Assembly (NCBI GenBank): GCA_041687335.1
Contig: JAWLCE010000006.1
Span: forward strand, 62,001 to 126,000
Origin: JAJFUE01 sp041687335
GTDB taxonomy: Bacteria; Sumerlaeota; Sumerlaeia; MVZB01
Direction of reading: 5' to 3'
Length of the DNA stretch: 64,000 nt
Position numbers and translations under genes: made by a program. Within the stretch, counting starts at the first letter, position 1. The number at the start of each line of letters is the position of its first letter. Below are positions 27,892 through 36,658 of this stretch, in pieces. The notes beneath the pieces were generated by a model. The model saw nothing but the letters and a program-made list of their open reading frames with translations, had not been told where the DNA came from and did not search any database.

Positions 27892-29659
27892 CCTTCGACT
27901 CATGCCCGACCTGATGCTTTACTACCACACCCTGCGCCACCTGACCGCGCGGCAGTGGCTCGGCCAGGGGGCGCATCGGCTGCGGCGGGCGCGCGAGCGC
28001 TGGCTCGGGGTGCCCGCGCCGGCGGCGGCCCCGCCCTTTCCCGGTTGCCGTTGGCAGCCCGTGCGGCCGTTTGAGCCGGCGGCCGAGGTAGACATGGATG
28101 ACGCCGGCATGCTCTCGGGGCGCATGTGTTTCATCGGCCAGGAGCGCGAGGCGGGCTGGCCGCCGCGCTGGCAGCCGCCCGAGGCGCCGCGCCTTTGGCA
28201 ATACAACCTGCACTACCACGATTGGTTGTGGTCGCTCGATTTTGCCGACGTGCGCGCGGCGGCGCTCGACTGGATCGCCCGGCACCGACCGGCGGCGGGG
28301 GCCACGGGCTGGGAATCCTACCCGACCTCGCTGCGGCTCATGAACTGGTGCTGGCTGTTCTGGGGGCGCTGGCGGCCGGAAGTGGAGCGCGACGCGGCGG
28401 CGTGCGAGGCTCTCTGGGGCAGCATCCATGCGCAGGCGCAGTGGCTCGCGGGGCGGCTCGAGCTTCACCTGCTGGGCAACCACCTGCTTGAGAACGCGCT
28501 CGCGCTGGCGCTGGTGGGCAGCTGCTTCGAAGGAACCGTCGCCATGCGCTGGCGCCAGCTCGGGCGGCGCCTGCTGGTGCGCGAGCTGGACGAGCAGCTC
28601 CTCCCCGACGGGCTGCACTTTGAGCGCTCGCCGATGTATCACCTGCGCGCGCTGCGGGTGATCGAGAACCTCTGCGCGACGGGCGACCCCGAGCTGGCGG
28701 CGCTGCTGGGGCCGCGGCTGGAGCCGATGCGGCGGGCGCTGGCGCTCTGTTGCCACCCCGACGGTCAGATTGCCCTGCTCAACGACAGCGCCATGGGGAT
28801 CTATCCCGCTCCCGGCGCTTCGATCGCCCGGCTGGAGGCGCCCCTGCCCGAGGGCGCCTGGGCGCTGCCCGACGCCGGTTATTACGGCTGGCGCGCGGGG
28901 GGCGACTACCTGATCTACGACGCGGGGCCGATCGGCCCCGACTATCTCCCCGGCCATGCCCACGCCGATATCTTCTCCTTTGAGCTATCCCTCGGCGGGC
29001 GGCGGGTGATCGTCGATTCAGGCACGCATGACTACGAAAGCGGCGAGACGCGCCGGCGCTGCCGCTCGACGGCGGCCCACAACACGGTCGAGCTCAACGG
29101 CCACGACCAGTGTGAAATGTGGGGAGCTTTTCGGGTGGGGCGACGCGGTCGGCCGCGCGGGGTCAACTTCATGCCGCGCCGCGACGGGTTCACCCTCGAG
29201 GGCTGGCACGATGGCTACCATCGCCTGCCGGGGCGGCCGACTCACCGGCGCCGATTCGACTGGAGCGCGGGTGAGGGGCTGGTGATCCAGGACCGGGTCG
29301 AGAGCGGTTGGCCGGTGACGGCTGTCAGCCGGCTGCACCTGCATCCAGCCTGCGAGGTCGAGCAGATCTCGCCCGAAACGGTGGCGGTGCGGACGGGCGG
29401 TGAGCCAGTCTGCACGATCACCGCGCAGGGCGCCGGCATCGAGATTGGCAAATACTTTTACTTTCCGAAATTTTCAACCAAAGTTTCTGGTGTGGTTCTG
29501 GCGATAAGCAAAAGAGCGGAATGCATCGAGTTCGGTTGGCAACTGGCCCAGCCGGGCCTCGAGCATCCGGCATCGCACGATGAACGGCCGGACCGGAAGC
29601 GACTCCCGCGGGAAGCGCCGGTGACGGCGAGCCGGGAGTCATCAGGAAGCAGCGCATGA
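27881..29659 (+). CDS. Heparinase II/III family protein
   Basis: About 592 residues. The N-terminal half is the (alpha/alpha) toroid of the Hepar_II_III_N type (LWQYNLHYHDW, WESYPTSLRLMNWCW, LGNHLLENALALAL), and the C-terminal half is a beta-sandwich with the family core GHAHADIFSFELSLGGRRVIVDSGT (in part) and STAAHNTVELNG. In polysaccharide clusters such proteins may cleave or edit uronate-containing glycan. No signal peptide is evident, suggesting a cytoplasmic or otherwise targeted role. The start is uncertain: ATG 27881 overlaps the previous gene by 11 bases, ATG 27902 lies just after it; neither has a good Shine-Dalgarno. The C-terminal 45 residues are of lower complexity. Confidence 0.85.
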   Translation: MPPDLRLMPDLMLYYHTLRHLTARQWLGQGAHRLRRARERWLGVPAPAAAPPFPGCRWQPVRPFEPAAEVDMDDAGMLSGRMCFIGQEREAGWPPRWQPPEAPRLWQYNLHYHDWLWSLDFADVRAAALDWIARHRPAAGATGWESYPTSLRLMNWCWLFWGRWRPEVERDAAACEALWGSIHAQAQWLAGRLELHLLGNHLLENALALALVGSCFEGTVAMRWRQLGRRLLVRELDEQLLPDGLHFERSPMYHLRALRVIENLCATGDPELAALLGPRLEPMRRALALCCHPDGQIALLNDSAMGIYPAPGASIARLEAPLPEGAWALPDAGYYGWRAGGDYLIYDAGPIGPDYLPGHAHADIFSFELSLGGRRVIVDSGTHDYESGETRRRCRSTAAHNTVELNGHDQCEMWGAFRVGRRGRPRGVNFMPRRDGFTLEGWHDGYHRLPGRPTHRRRFDWSAGEGLVIQDRVESGWPVTAVSRLHLHPACEVEQISPETVAVRTGGEPVCTITAQGAGIEIGKYFYFPKFSTKVSGVVLAISKRAECIEFGWQLAQPGLEHPASHDERPDRKRLPREAPVTASRESSGSSA

Positions 29660-30942
29660 GAATCCTGTTCTTTTCACATTATTTCCCGCCCGAGGGCAAC
29701 GCGCCGGCGGCCCGCACGCACGCCAACTGCCGGCGCTGGGTGGCGGCCGGTCACGAGGTCACGGTCATCACCTGCGCCCCCAATGTGCCGAGCGGGGTGG
29801 TCTATGACGGCTATCGCAACCGGCTCTTCCAGCGTGAGCATATCGATGGCATCGAGGTCGTCCGCGTCTGGACGTGGCTGGCCCCCAACAAAGGAACCGT
29901 CCGGCGCATCGCCAACTACCTCTCCTACATGTTCTCGGCGGTCTTCTTCGGCCTCTTCCTGAAGCGCCCGGATATTGTCATCGCCACCTCGCCGCAGTTC
30001 TTCTGCGGCTGGGCGGGGGCGATTCTTTACTGGCTGCGGCGGCTGCCGTTCATCCTCGAGATTCGCGACATCTGGCCCGAGTCGATCAACGCCGTCGAGG
30101 CGATCAGCAACAAAAAGCTGCTGCGCCTGCTCGAGTGGCTCGAGCTCAAGCTCTACGCGAGCGCGCGTCACATCGTGACGGTCGGCGAGGGCTACCGTGA
30201 CCAGCTGGTGGCCAAGGGCGTGCCGCCAGAACGCATCGACATCGTGATGAACGGGGTCGATACGGAGCTGTTTTATCCACGCGATATCGATCATGAGTTG
30301 CGCCGCGAGTGGGGCATCAACGGCGAGTTCGTCTGCAGCTACGTCGGCACGATCGGCATGGCCTCGGGGCTGGGGGTGGTGCTCGACGCTGCCGAGCGGC
30401 TGACGGCGCGCGGACGGCGGGATATCCTTTTCCTGTTGGTCGGCGACGGCGCGGTGCGTGAGGAATTGGAGCGTGAGGCGAAAAGCCGCGGACTGGGCAA
30501 CGTGATCTTCACCGGCCGCCAGGACAAGGCCCGCATCCCGCCCCTGATCGCCGCCAGCAATGCCTGCCTGGTTCACCTGCGCCGCGTTGACTTGTTCACG
30601 ACCGTGATGCCGTCAAAGATTTTTGAGGCCGCCGGCATGGCGCGGCCGATGATCGTCGGGGTGCGGGGTTTCGCCGCCGGGCTCGTCCGCGAGGCGCAGG
30701 CGGGCATCGTGATCGAGCCCGAGGACGGCGAGGCCCTGGCCGCGGCCGTCGAGCGTCTGGCAGGCGAGCCGGAGCTGGCCCGCGGCATGGGATGCTCGGG
30801 TCATGATCATATCGTGTCGCGCTACAACCGCGACCGGCTGGCGGCCGATTACCTGGCCGTTATCCATGACGTGCTCGGCCTGCCGCCGGCGGCCGGGCTG
30901 AATCAACCTCGCGAGGCCGGGAAGGCAAAGAAAATCGCATAA
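29656..30942 (+). CDS. Glycosyltransferase family 4 (WbuB-like)
   Basis: A 428-residue GT-B enzyme. It has the WbuB-type N-terminus (FFSHYFPPEGNAPAARTHA), VTVITCAPNVPSGVVYDGYRN (in part), IATSPQFFCGWAG, the LEIRDIWPESI signature, IVTVGEGYRDQLVAKGV and the C-terminal domain with YVGTIGMASGL and FEAAGMARPMIVGVRG. WbuB-like enzymes transfer N-acetylated deoxysugars in O-antigen pathways, consistent with the Fuc3N/Qui3N-type genes upstream, but this is not specific evidence. The ATG overlaps the heparinase stop (ATGA). Confidence 0.87.
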   Translation: MRILFFSHYFPPEGNAPAARTHANCRRWVAAGHEVTVITCAPNVPSGVVYDGYRNRLFQREHIDGIEVVRVWTWLAPNKGTVRRIANYLSYMFSAVFFGLFLKRPDIVIATSPQFFCGWAGAILYWLRRLPFILEIRDIWPESINAVEAISNKKLLRLLEWLELKLYASARHIVTVGEGYRDQLVAKGVPPERIDIVMNGVDTELFYPRDIDHELRREWGINGEFVCSYVGTIGMASGLGVVLDAAERLTARGRRDILFLLVGDGAVREELEREAKSRGLGNVIFTGRQDKARIPPLIAASNACLVHLRRVDLFTTVMPSKIFEAAGMARPMIVGVRGFAAGLVREAQAGIVIEPEDGEALAAAVERLAGEPELARGMGCSGHDHIVSRYNRDRLAADYLAVIHDVLGLPPAAGLNQPREAGKAKKIA

Positions 30943-31048
30943 TGCGGCTCCTCCTCAATGTCGGCGCGCGCACCAACCATATAAATTGTTCGCCGCTCAT
31001 TGTTGGCCAAGTCCCGTGGCGGCAGGATGGACGGATCAGGTTTTTGGG

Positions 31049-32317
31049 ATGAGCATTTCAATGGCACTCTCTCCATCATGGGTCAACCAGTTGCCGAAGG
31101 ACCTGCCCGATCCCGAGATCCGGCTCTTGCTGGCCTGCTCGCGCCCCCGCTTGGATGAGGCGACGCGCGAGGAAATCCGGCAGAGGGCGAAGGGCGTCGA
31201 GCATTGGGACCGCTTTTATCGGCTTTCCGTCTGCCATGCCTTGCAGCACCTGGTGCATCGCGCACTGAGTGAGTGCCGGGCCGACCAAGTGCCCGCGGCG
31301 CTGGCGGATGCCATGCGCCGGGACGTGCACGCCAACGCCATCCGCAACATCACGCTGACCCAGGAGCTGCTGCGGCTGCTGCAACTGTTCCGCAGCCACG
31401 ATATCCCGGTCATCCCCTACAAGGGGCCGGTTCAGGCGGAGCCCATTTACGGCGCCACGCCGCTGCGGCGATTCGATGACCTGGATTTCATCATCAGGCC
31501 GCGGGACATGTTCAAGGTCCAGCGGATGCTGCTTGAGAACGGCTACCAGACCTCGGGTAAGCCGCTCAAGCTTAAAAACAAAACCGCCCAACTGCCGCGC
31601 GACCAGTATGAAGCCACATATATGCGCACGCGTGGCTCCCTCAATATCGAGATGCATTGGCAACTGCTGCGCCGGCATTCCGAGTGCGGCTTTGACGCCG
31701 ATTACATCTGGAGCCATGCGCGGCCGGCGGTCTTCCGCAACGTCCCGATCCTGGACTTCCCGCCCGAGTTCAAGCTGCTGATGATGAGCATCCACAATGA
31801 GAAGCATCACTGGCGGCTGCTGAAGTTCATCGCGGATGTGGCCTGGATGCTGGAGCACCAGAAGAATCTGGACCTGGACAGGGCGCTCGATCTGGCCGAG
31901 GGGCTGGACCGCATGGAGGCGATGCTCAAGACACTCTATCTTGCGCGGGTGCTGTTCTCGGCGCCGCTGAACGCGCGCGCGCGGCAGCTGATCCAGGAAC
32001 GCCCGCGCCTTGAGCTGGAGTCGGCGCTGCTGCGCTACCAGATCTTCAGGGAGGGCTTCCGGCTGCCGGGCTTTTCGAAATGGAAGAGCATCCTGGCGGG
32101 CGAGCGGGAGCATTTTTCCAGCGAGCCCGACGCGAGCTTCAAGACCTACCTCGCCGTGATGCTCACGCCGCAGTATGTCGATCGCAACCGGATTCCGGTG
32201 CGGCTGGGCGGGCGTTGGGAGTGGGTTTACTCGGTCACGCGGACGATCCGGTTCATCAAGTATTGGACCTATCTGCATCCGCGTCGCCGGCGGCGGCTGG
32301 TTGACTTCGATAAGTGA
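31049..32317 (+). CDS. Nucleotidyltransferase family protein (NTP_transf_5 type)
   Basis: A 422-residue protein of the uncharacterised nucleotidyltransferase family PF14907. Diagnostic segment: IPVIPYKGP (about 118-126), then PLRRFDDLDFIIRP with the DxD metal site, ML-x-NGY, and further on NIEMHWQLLRR and LKLLMMSIHNEKHHWRL-like helices. Members accompany HPr-kinase-like, PqqD-like and asparagine-synthetase-like genes in lasso clusters (for example pseudomycoidin) and in exosortase/polysaccharide clusters, so it could tailor a phosphorylated peptide from the flanking RiPP loci or act on glycan. ATG 31049 preferred; an upstream in-frame ATG lies in non-coding-like sequence. Confidence 0.8.
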   Translation: MSISMALSPSWVNQLPKDLPDPEIRLLLACSRPRLDEATREEIRQRAKGVEHWDRFYRLSVCHALQHLVHRALSECRADQVPAALADAMRRDVHANAIRNITLTQELLRLLQLFRSHDIPVIPYKGPVQAEPIYGATPLRRFDDLDFIIRPRDMFKVQRMLLENGYQTSGKPLKLKNKTAQLPRDQYEATYMRTRGSLNIEMHWQLLRRHSECGFDADYIWSHARPAVFRNVPILDFPPEFKLLMMSIHNEKHHWRLLKFIADVAWMLEHQKNLDLDRALDLAEGLDRMEAMLKTLYLARVLFSAPLNARARQLIQERPRLELESALLRYQIFREGFRLPGFSKWKSILAGEREHFSSEPDASFKTYLAVMLTPQYVDRNRIPVRLGGRWEWVYSVTRTIRFIKYWTYLHPRRRRRLVDFDK

Positions 32318-32378
32318 GACTGGAAACGCGGGTGGATTTGTAACGATTGGATGTTCAAGCAAGGTGGTGTCGGGGCGT

Positions 32379-34814
32379 ATGAAGAGCAGTGATTCGAACA
32401 AAGAGCTGGTGCAGGTGGGGGACGAGCGGGGGCAGTGGGTCCAGGTGCCGGCGGGGTATCAGGTCGTGATGGACCAGGACCCGCCAGAGGAAACCGAGGT
32501 CCACCTCTGGGACCATGTGGCGCAGTTGTGGCAGCGGCGCTGGCTGATCCTGGTGCTCTTTATCGCCTGTCTGGGCGCAGCTGTTCTCATCGCCCGCCAG
32601 CGGCCGGTCGTGCCCCTCTTCCGGGCCGTGGCGACGATCCGCGTGGGCGTGGATCAGTCCCAGATGGACCCGCTGGCCGGCGAGGGGCGGCGCACCAACT
32701 CGCCCGACCTGGTGCACACGCACGCCCAGGTGCTGCGCAGCCGCACGCTGGCGCTGCGGGTGATCAATCGGCTCAACTTGTATGGCGCTCAGGCCGCGGA
32801 TCAATCCGAGGCGCCCATCGCTGAACCGGTCGCCGCCATCGGCACCGCGCAGGGGTATATGGCCTTGGCGAGCGCCTGGCTGGAGCGGGGCAAGTCGGCC
32901 ATTCTGGGGCCGGCTCCGGTCCTGCCGCAGCTGGACCCCGCGGTCGCCTCCGAACAGCGCAAGGTAGATGCCTTCCTGATGAGCCTGGGCGTCCACCCGA
33001 TCCCCAACACACAGATCATAGAAATCACCTACACCTCGACCGACCCCAACATGAGCGCCGGCGTGCTCAACACCCTCCTGGAAGAGTACGTCCAGTATGA
33101 TCTGGACGCGCGGTCGAACCAGTTTGCCATGGCGCGTGAATGGGCCAGCAGCAAGCTGGGCGAGCTTAAGCTCAAGCTCGAGGAATCCGAAAAGGGCCTG
33201 CTCTCATTTGTCGGCAGCGACAGCGAGGAGTTCCTGACGCTGGCCCAGAACGGCACCACCCGCGAGCGCCAGATCGAGGAGACGCGGGGCCAGTTGGCCG
33301 CGGCCGAGGATGAGCTGCGCAATGCCCAGTATCGTCACGCCCAGGTCCAGAAGCAGGACCAGCCGGAACTGGCGATTCAGGACCCGGCCTACCAGCAGGT
33401 GCGGCGCCAGCTCGAGCAGGCCGAGGCCGAGCACCGGCGGCTGCTGGCCTACCTGACGCCCACTCGCCCTGAGGTCGTCGAGCAGGCGGAGGTCGTCGCA
33501 AACCTGCGCCGGCAGCTCGACCAGGAACGCCAACGGATCGAGACCAGTCATCGCCTCGAGCACGAGCGGGCCCTCGCCCGCCGGGATGAGCTGGCGGCCA
33601 AGCTGACGGCGCAGCAGGAGCATTACCTGAGCATCCAGCAGCGGGTCTCGGATTACAACATCCTGCAGCGCGACGTCGACCTGAACAAGAGCTTCTACGA
33701 AAACCTGCTCCAGCGCTGGAAGGAGCTGGGCCTCTCCGAGGGAATGAACGTGGCGAGCGTCTCGATCATGCAGCACGCCGTGCCGCCCTTGCGGCCGACC
33801 AACAGCGGCAACCGCACGATCGTCATGGGCGCGCTGCTGGGGCTGATGCTGGGTGTGGGCGCGGCCTTCGGGCTCAACCAGCTCGATATGTCGTTCCGCA
33901 ACGCCCAGGAGGTCTCGCGCATCATGCGCCTGCCGATCCTGGGCTTCATCCCCTTCTGCGAGAGCGGCCGCCGCCAGCGCCGCAAGGGCTTCCGCCCCGA
34001 GCTCGCCACGCACCTGCTTCCCTACTCGGGCGTCGCCGACAGCTTCCGCTCGCTGCGCACGGGGGTCAACTTCACGCTCGGCCTGCGCAAGTCCCACCTC
34101 GTGCTGGTGACCAGCTCGCTGCCGGTCGAGGGCAAGACGACGGTCGCGACCAACCTCGCGATCTCGATGGCCCAGCGCGGCCGGCGCGTGCTGCTGGTCG
34201 ATGGCGACCTCAAGAAGCCCACCCTCCACAAGGTCTTTGGCGTCGAGCCCTCCCCCGGCCTGACCGACCTCTTGACCAACAGCGTGAAGGAAAACCCCGA
34301 GGGCGGCCTGGGCGATCCGATCCGCGCCACCGGCATCGGCAATCTCTACCTGCTCACCGGCGGCGGCATGGTGGGCAACCCGCTCGACCTGCTCGACTCC
34401 GAGGAGATGCGCCGGCTGCTGCACTGCTTCGGCGAGGAGTTCGACAACGTCGTCATCGACTCCGCCCCCGTGACCGACATCGCCGACACCGGCGTCCTCG
34501 GCCCCTATGTCGATGGCGTCGTGATGGTCGTCTGCCCGGGCCGCACCCCGCGCCGGGTCGTCAAGGAGGCCCGCGAGAAGCTGGCCTTCATGGGGGCCAA
34601 CATCCTGGGCGTCGTGATCAACTACACCCAGCGCAAGGTGGCCAAGCGCTACGGATCGGGGTTTCAATATCGCTCCGGCTTCGGTTATGGTTATGGCTAC
34701 GCCGAGGCGGGCCGCTCCGCCAACGGCAACGGCGCCGGCCAGCACCCGCCGGTCCTCAAGCAGCCGGTGCTGCCGGCCCACTACCAGCTCGTCGGCGAGG
34801 ACACCAAGTCCTAA
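32379..34814 (+). CDS. Polysaccharide co-polymerase / tyrosine autokinase (Wzc/ExoP family)
   Basis: An 811-residue inner-membrane protein controlling polymer length and export. TM1 at about 55-72, Wzz-type periplasmic domain, long coiled coil (about 245-425), GNVR-type region with DYNILQRDVDLNKSFYENLL (in part), TM2 at about 480-500, then a cytoplasmic BY-kinase: Walker A SSLPVEGKTT (about 578-587), Walker A' LLVDGDLKKPTLH and Walker B NVVIDSAPV. The C-terminus is a tyrosine cluster (GFQYRSGFGYGYGYAEAG), the expected autophosphorylation tail. The cognate Wza exporter is not in the window. ATG 32379 gives the natural N-terminus; an open frame upstream is a shadow of the preceding gene. Confidence 0.93.
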   Translation: MKSSDSNKELVQVGDERGQWVQVPAGYQVVMDQDPPEETEVHLWDHVAQLWQRRWLILVLFIACLGAAVLIARQRPVVPLFRAVATIRVGVDQSQMDPLAGEGRRTNSPDLVHTHAQVLRSRTLALRVINRLNLYGAQAADQSEAPIAEPVAAIGTAQGYMALASAWLERGKSAILGPAPVLPQLDPAVASEQRKVDAFLMSLGVHPIPNTQIIEITYTSTDPNMSAGVLNTLLEEYVQYDLDARSNQFAMAREWASSKLGELKLKLEESEKGLLSFVGSDSEEFLTLAQNGTTRERQIEETRGQLAAAEDELRNAQYRHAQVQKQDQPELAIQDPAYQQVRRQLEQAEAEHRRLLAYLTPTRPEVVEQAEVVANLRRQLDQERQRIETSHRLEHERALARRDELAAKLTAQQEHYLSIQQRVSDYNILQRDVDLNKSFYENLLQRWKELGLSEGMNVASVSIMQHAVPPLRPTNSGNRTIVMGALLGLMLGVGAAFGLNQLDMSFRNAQEVSRIMRLPILGFIPFCESGRRQRRKGFRPELATHLLPYSGVADSFRSLRTGVNFTLGLRKSHLVLVTSSLPVEGKTTVATNLAISMAQRGRRVLLVDGDLKKPTLHKVFGVEPSPGLTDLLTNSVKENPEGGLGDPIRATGIGNLYLLTGGGMVGNPLDLLDSEEMRRLLHCFGEEFDNVVIDSAPVTDIADTGVLGPYVDGVVMVVCPGRTPRRVVKEAREKLAFMGANILGVVINYTQRKVAKRYGSGFQYRSGFGYGYGYAEAGRSANGNGAGQHPPVLKQPVLPAHYQLVGEDTKS

Positions 34815-34832
34815 GGTCAGGATACGGGGCGG

Positions 34833-35420
34833 ATGTATAAGCTCGATCGCGAGGAAAAGGACCTGCGGGAGAATCAGCGGGGTCAATACGACGACGACAG
34901 CCGCTGGTATGCCCTGATGGTCCACGTCGGGCGCGAGCGCCAGGTCAGCGCCGAGCTGGCCTCCGCGGCGGCGTGCGCGGCGATCGAGGAATACCTGCTC
35001 CCCGAATACGCCGGGCCGGCGGCCGAGGCGGGCGACCGCGCCCGGCTGCTCTTCGCCGGCTACATTTTCATCCGCTGCCGGATGAGCGATGAAATCTACG
35101 CCGCCGTCGCCGAGCAGCGGGCGGTCTATAAGATCCTTGGCCGCGCCTGGCGGATCCCCTCGCCGGTCGCCGATGACGAGATTGGGCTGCTCCAGGCGGT
35201 CCTCAAGGCCTACGAGCGCCCCGAACTGGTGCGCGCGCTCGGGCGCGGCGACGTGGTCGAGGTCGGCCGCGGGCTGATGGCCGGCATGCGCGGCCGCGTG
35301 CTCGAGGTCAACCAGAAGTTCGTCAAGCTCGAGACCAGCTTTTCCTTCCTCTCCCCCGGCACCGGCATCGCCGTCCTCATCCCCCGCTCCGACCTGAAGC
35401 TCGAACTCCACCTCCCCTGA
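34833..35420 (+). CDS. NusG-like transcription antitermination factor
   Basis: A 195-residue NusG paralogue. The NGN domain starts at RWYALMVHVGRERQVSAELA (in part, about 24-43) and includes RLLFAGYIFIRCRM; a KOW motif lies near residues 140-170 (GDVVEVGRGLMAGMRGRVLEV, in part). RfaH/UpxY/LoaP-type paralogues recruit to long polysaccharide operons and suppress termination. Here the gene is at the distal end, 18 bases after the Wzc gene, instead of the usual promoter-proximal position, so it may act on another operon or maintain its own through feedback. A role at the RiPP genes beyond is also possible. Confidence 0.85.
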   Translation: MYKLDREEKDLRENQRGQYDDDSRWYALMVHVGRERQVSAELASAAACAAIEEYLLPEYAGPAAEAGDRARLLFAGYIFIRCRMSDEIYAAVAEQRAVYKILGRAWRIPSPVADDEIGLLQAVLKAYERPELVRALGRGDVVEVGRGLMAGMRGRVLEVNQKFVKLETSFSFLSPGTGIAVLIPRSDLKLELHLP

Positions 35421-36352
35421 TCTTGCCCTGAAGGTAGGTCGGCTCTTCGAGCCGACATCTGGCTCCTCTCCCTCAAAAACAGCCGTGAAGGGTAGGTCGG
35501 CTCTTCGAGCCGACATCTGACTCATCTCCCTCCAAAACACCCCCCCGCCTCACCGCATCTTTGCCCTGAAGGGGCAACGCAGTTCAAAAGCCCAGGGTGA
35601 GCGTAGCGTAACCCTGGGTCTGCCGGCCATGTTCTCAGAGCCCTGAAAGGGGCGACACAGTGGCCCCCTTTTGGGCTGCCCAATCGACCTTTAACCACCC
35701 CCCGCATTGGCCGCCCACCCAGCCCCGCAGGGGCGACACTCTTCACGACCGCCAACATCCCCCCCGCTCGTGCCGTGGAGGGTAGGTCGGCTCTTCGAGC
35801 CGACATCTGGCTCCCCTCCCTCAAACAGTCCGCCTCCCCGCATCTTTGCCCTGAAGGGGCAACGCAGTTCAAAAGCCCAGGGTTAGCGCAGCGTAACCCT
35901 GGGTCCGCCGGCCATATTCTCAGAGCCCTGAAGGGGCGACACAGTGGCCCCCTTTTGGGCTGCCCAATCGACCTTTAACCACCCCCCCGCCTTGGTCGCC
36001 CACCCAGTCCCGAAGGGACGGCCGGCCGTAGCCGGGGGTGACCGCAGGGAACCCCCGGTTCGCCGCAAAAAAAACAAGCCCCGAAGGGGCGGCAGAACCG
36101 GCCTCACGTGCTGAAAAAACAAGACCCTCTCCCCCGTCTCAACCGACGCCCACAACCAAAAAAAAAACTCTGCGCTTCCTCTGCGCCCTCTGCGGCTTTG
36201 CGGTTCAATCTGTTTGAATTCCAACCCCGGCACCGCGACCTTCACTCCCCCGCCCCAACCGACGCCCAAATCATAAATAAACTCTGCGCTTCCTCTGCGC
36301 CCTCTGCGGCTTTGCGGTTCAATTGGATTTGAATTCATGACCGGCGCCGGCC
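35421..36352 (+). repeat. Repeat-filled spacer after the polysaccharide cluster
   Basis: No genes. It holds four repeat families: (a) GTCGGCTCTTCGAGCCGAC hairpin units at 35438-35456, 35495-35513 and 35786-35804, each in GGTAGGTCGG...CATCTG context; (b) two copies (about 35553-35700 and 35839-35990) of a unit of roughly 140 bases beginning CATCTTTGCCCTGAAGGGGC and containing the inverted pair CCCAGGGT(T/G)A...TAACCCTGGG; (c) an inverted copy (36005-36100) of the GC-rich repeat seen at 3427; (d) CTCTGCGCTTCCTCTGCGCC units at 36168-36210 and 36281-36325. These look like non-autonomous, REP-like repeats. Confidence 0.85.
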
Positions 36353-36658
36353 CTATTGCCGAAACTCGACCAGCCCATTTTTATGCAGGTCGCGCAGCAA
36401 CTCAATCAGGTCCTGGCGACACTGCTCGGGCTCGACGTCATATTCCTCGAGCAACCGCGCGACCACGTCGGCGATCGAGCGTGGCTCCTGGATCAGCTGC
36501 CAGATCGAGTGGCCGACCAGGTTGAGCCCATAATAGACGCCATCCTTCATGCTCAGGATGATGCTTTCGCCCTCCAGCTCGCAATGGACGCTGTCGTTGG
36601 TGGCGACGACGATCGTCTGATCGTCCAGCTGCTCGGTTTTCTGCACATCTTCGGCCAT
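36353..36658 (-). CDS. PqqD-family RiPP recognition protein
   Basis: A 101-residue stand-alone PqqD-like protein (RiPP recognition element, equivalent of lasso B1). The family pattern is clear: GESIILSMKDGVYYGLNLVGHSIWQLI (in part, about 30-56), with the D-G-x-Y-Y-x-L-N core, then SIADVVARLLEEYDVEPEQC and DLIELLRDLHKNGLVE. It should bind the leader of one or more precursors in the window and deliver them to the cyclase. ATG at 36658 is chosen because GAGGGA ends six bases upstream; another ATG two codons earlier is too close. It is on the same strand as cyclase 2, separated by about 820 bases of repeats. Variants of this family also occur in HprK-related systems. Confidence 0.88.
   Translation of the reverse strand: MAEDVQKTEQLDDQTIVVATNDSVHCELEGESIILSMKDGVYYGLNLVGHSIWQLIQEPRSIADVVARLLEEYDVEPEQCRQDLIELLRDLHKNGLVEFRQ

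Noticed and set aside
33204..35540. 778-residue open frame antisense to the Wzc and NusG genes
   Set aside because: Low-complexity, Ala/Gly/Asp/Arg-rich, with no family motif; it is the third-position shadow of GC-rich genes on the other strand, whose domains are clear.
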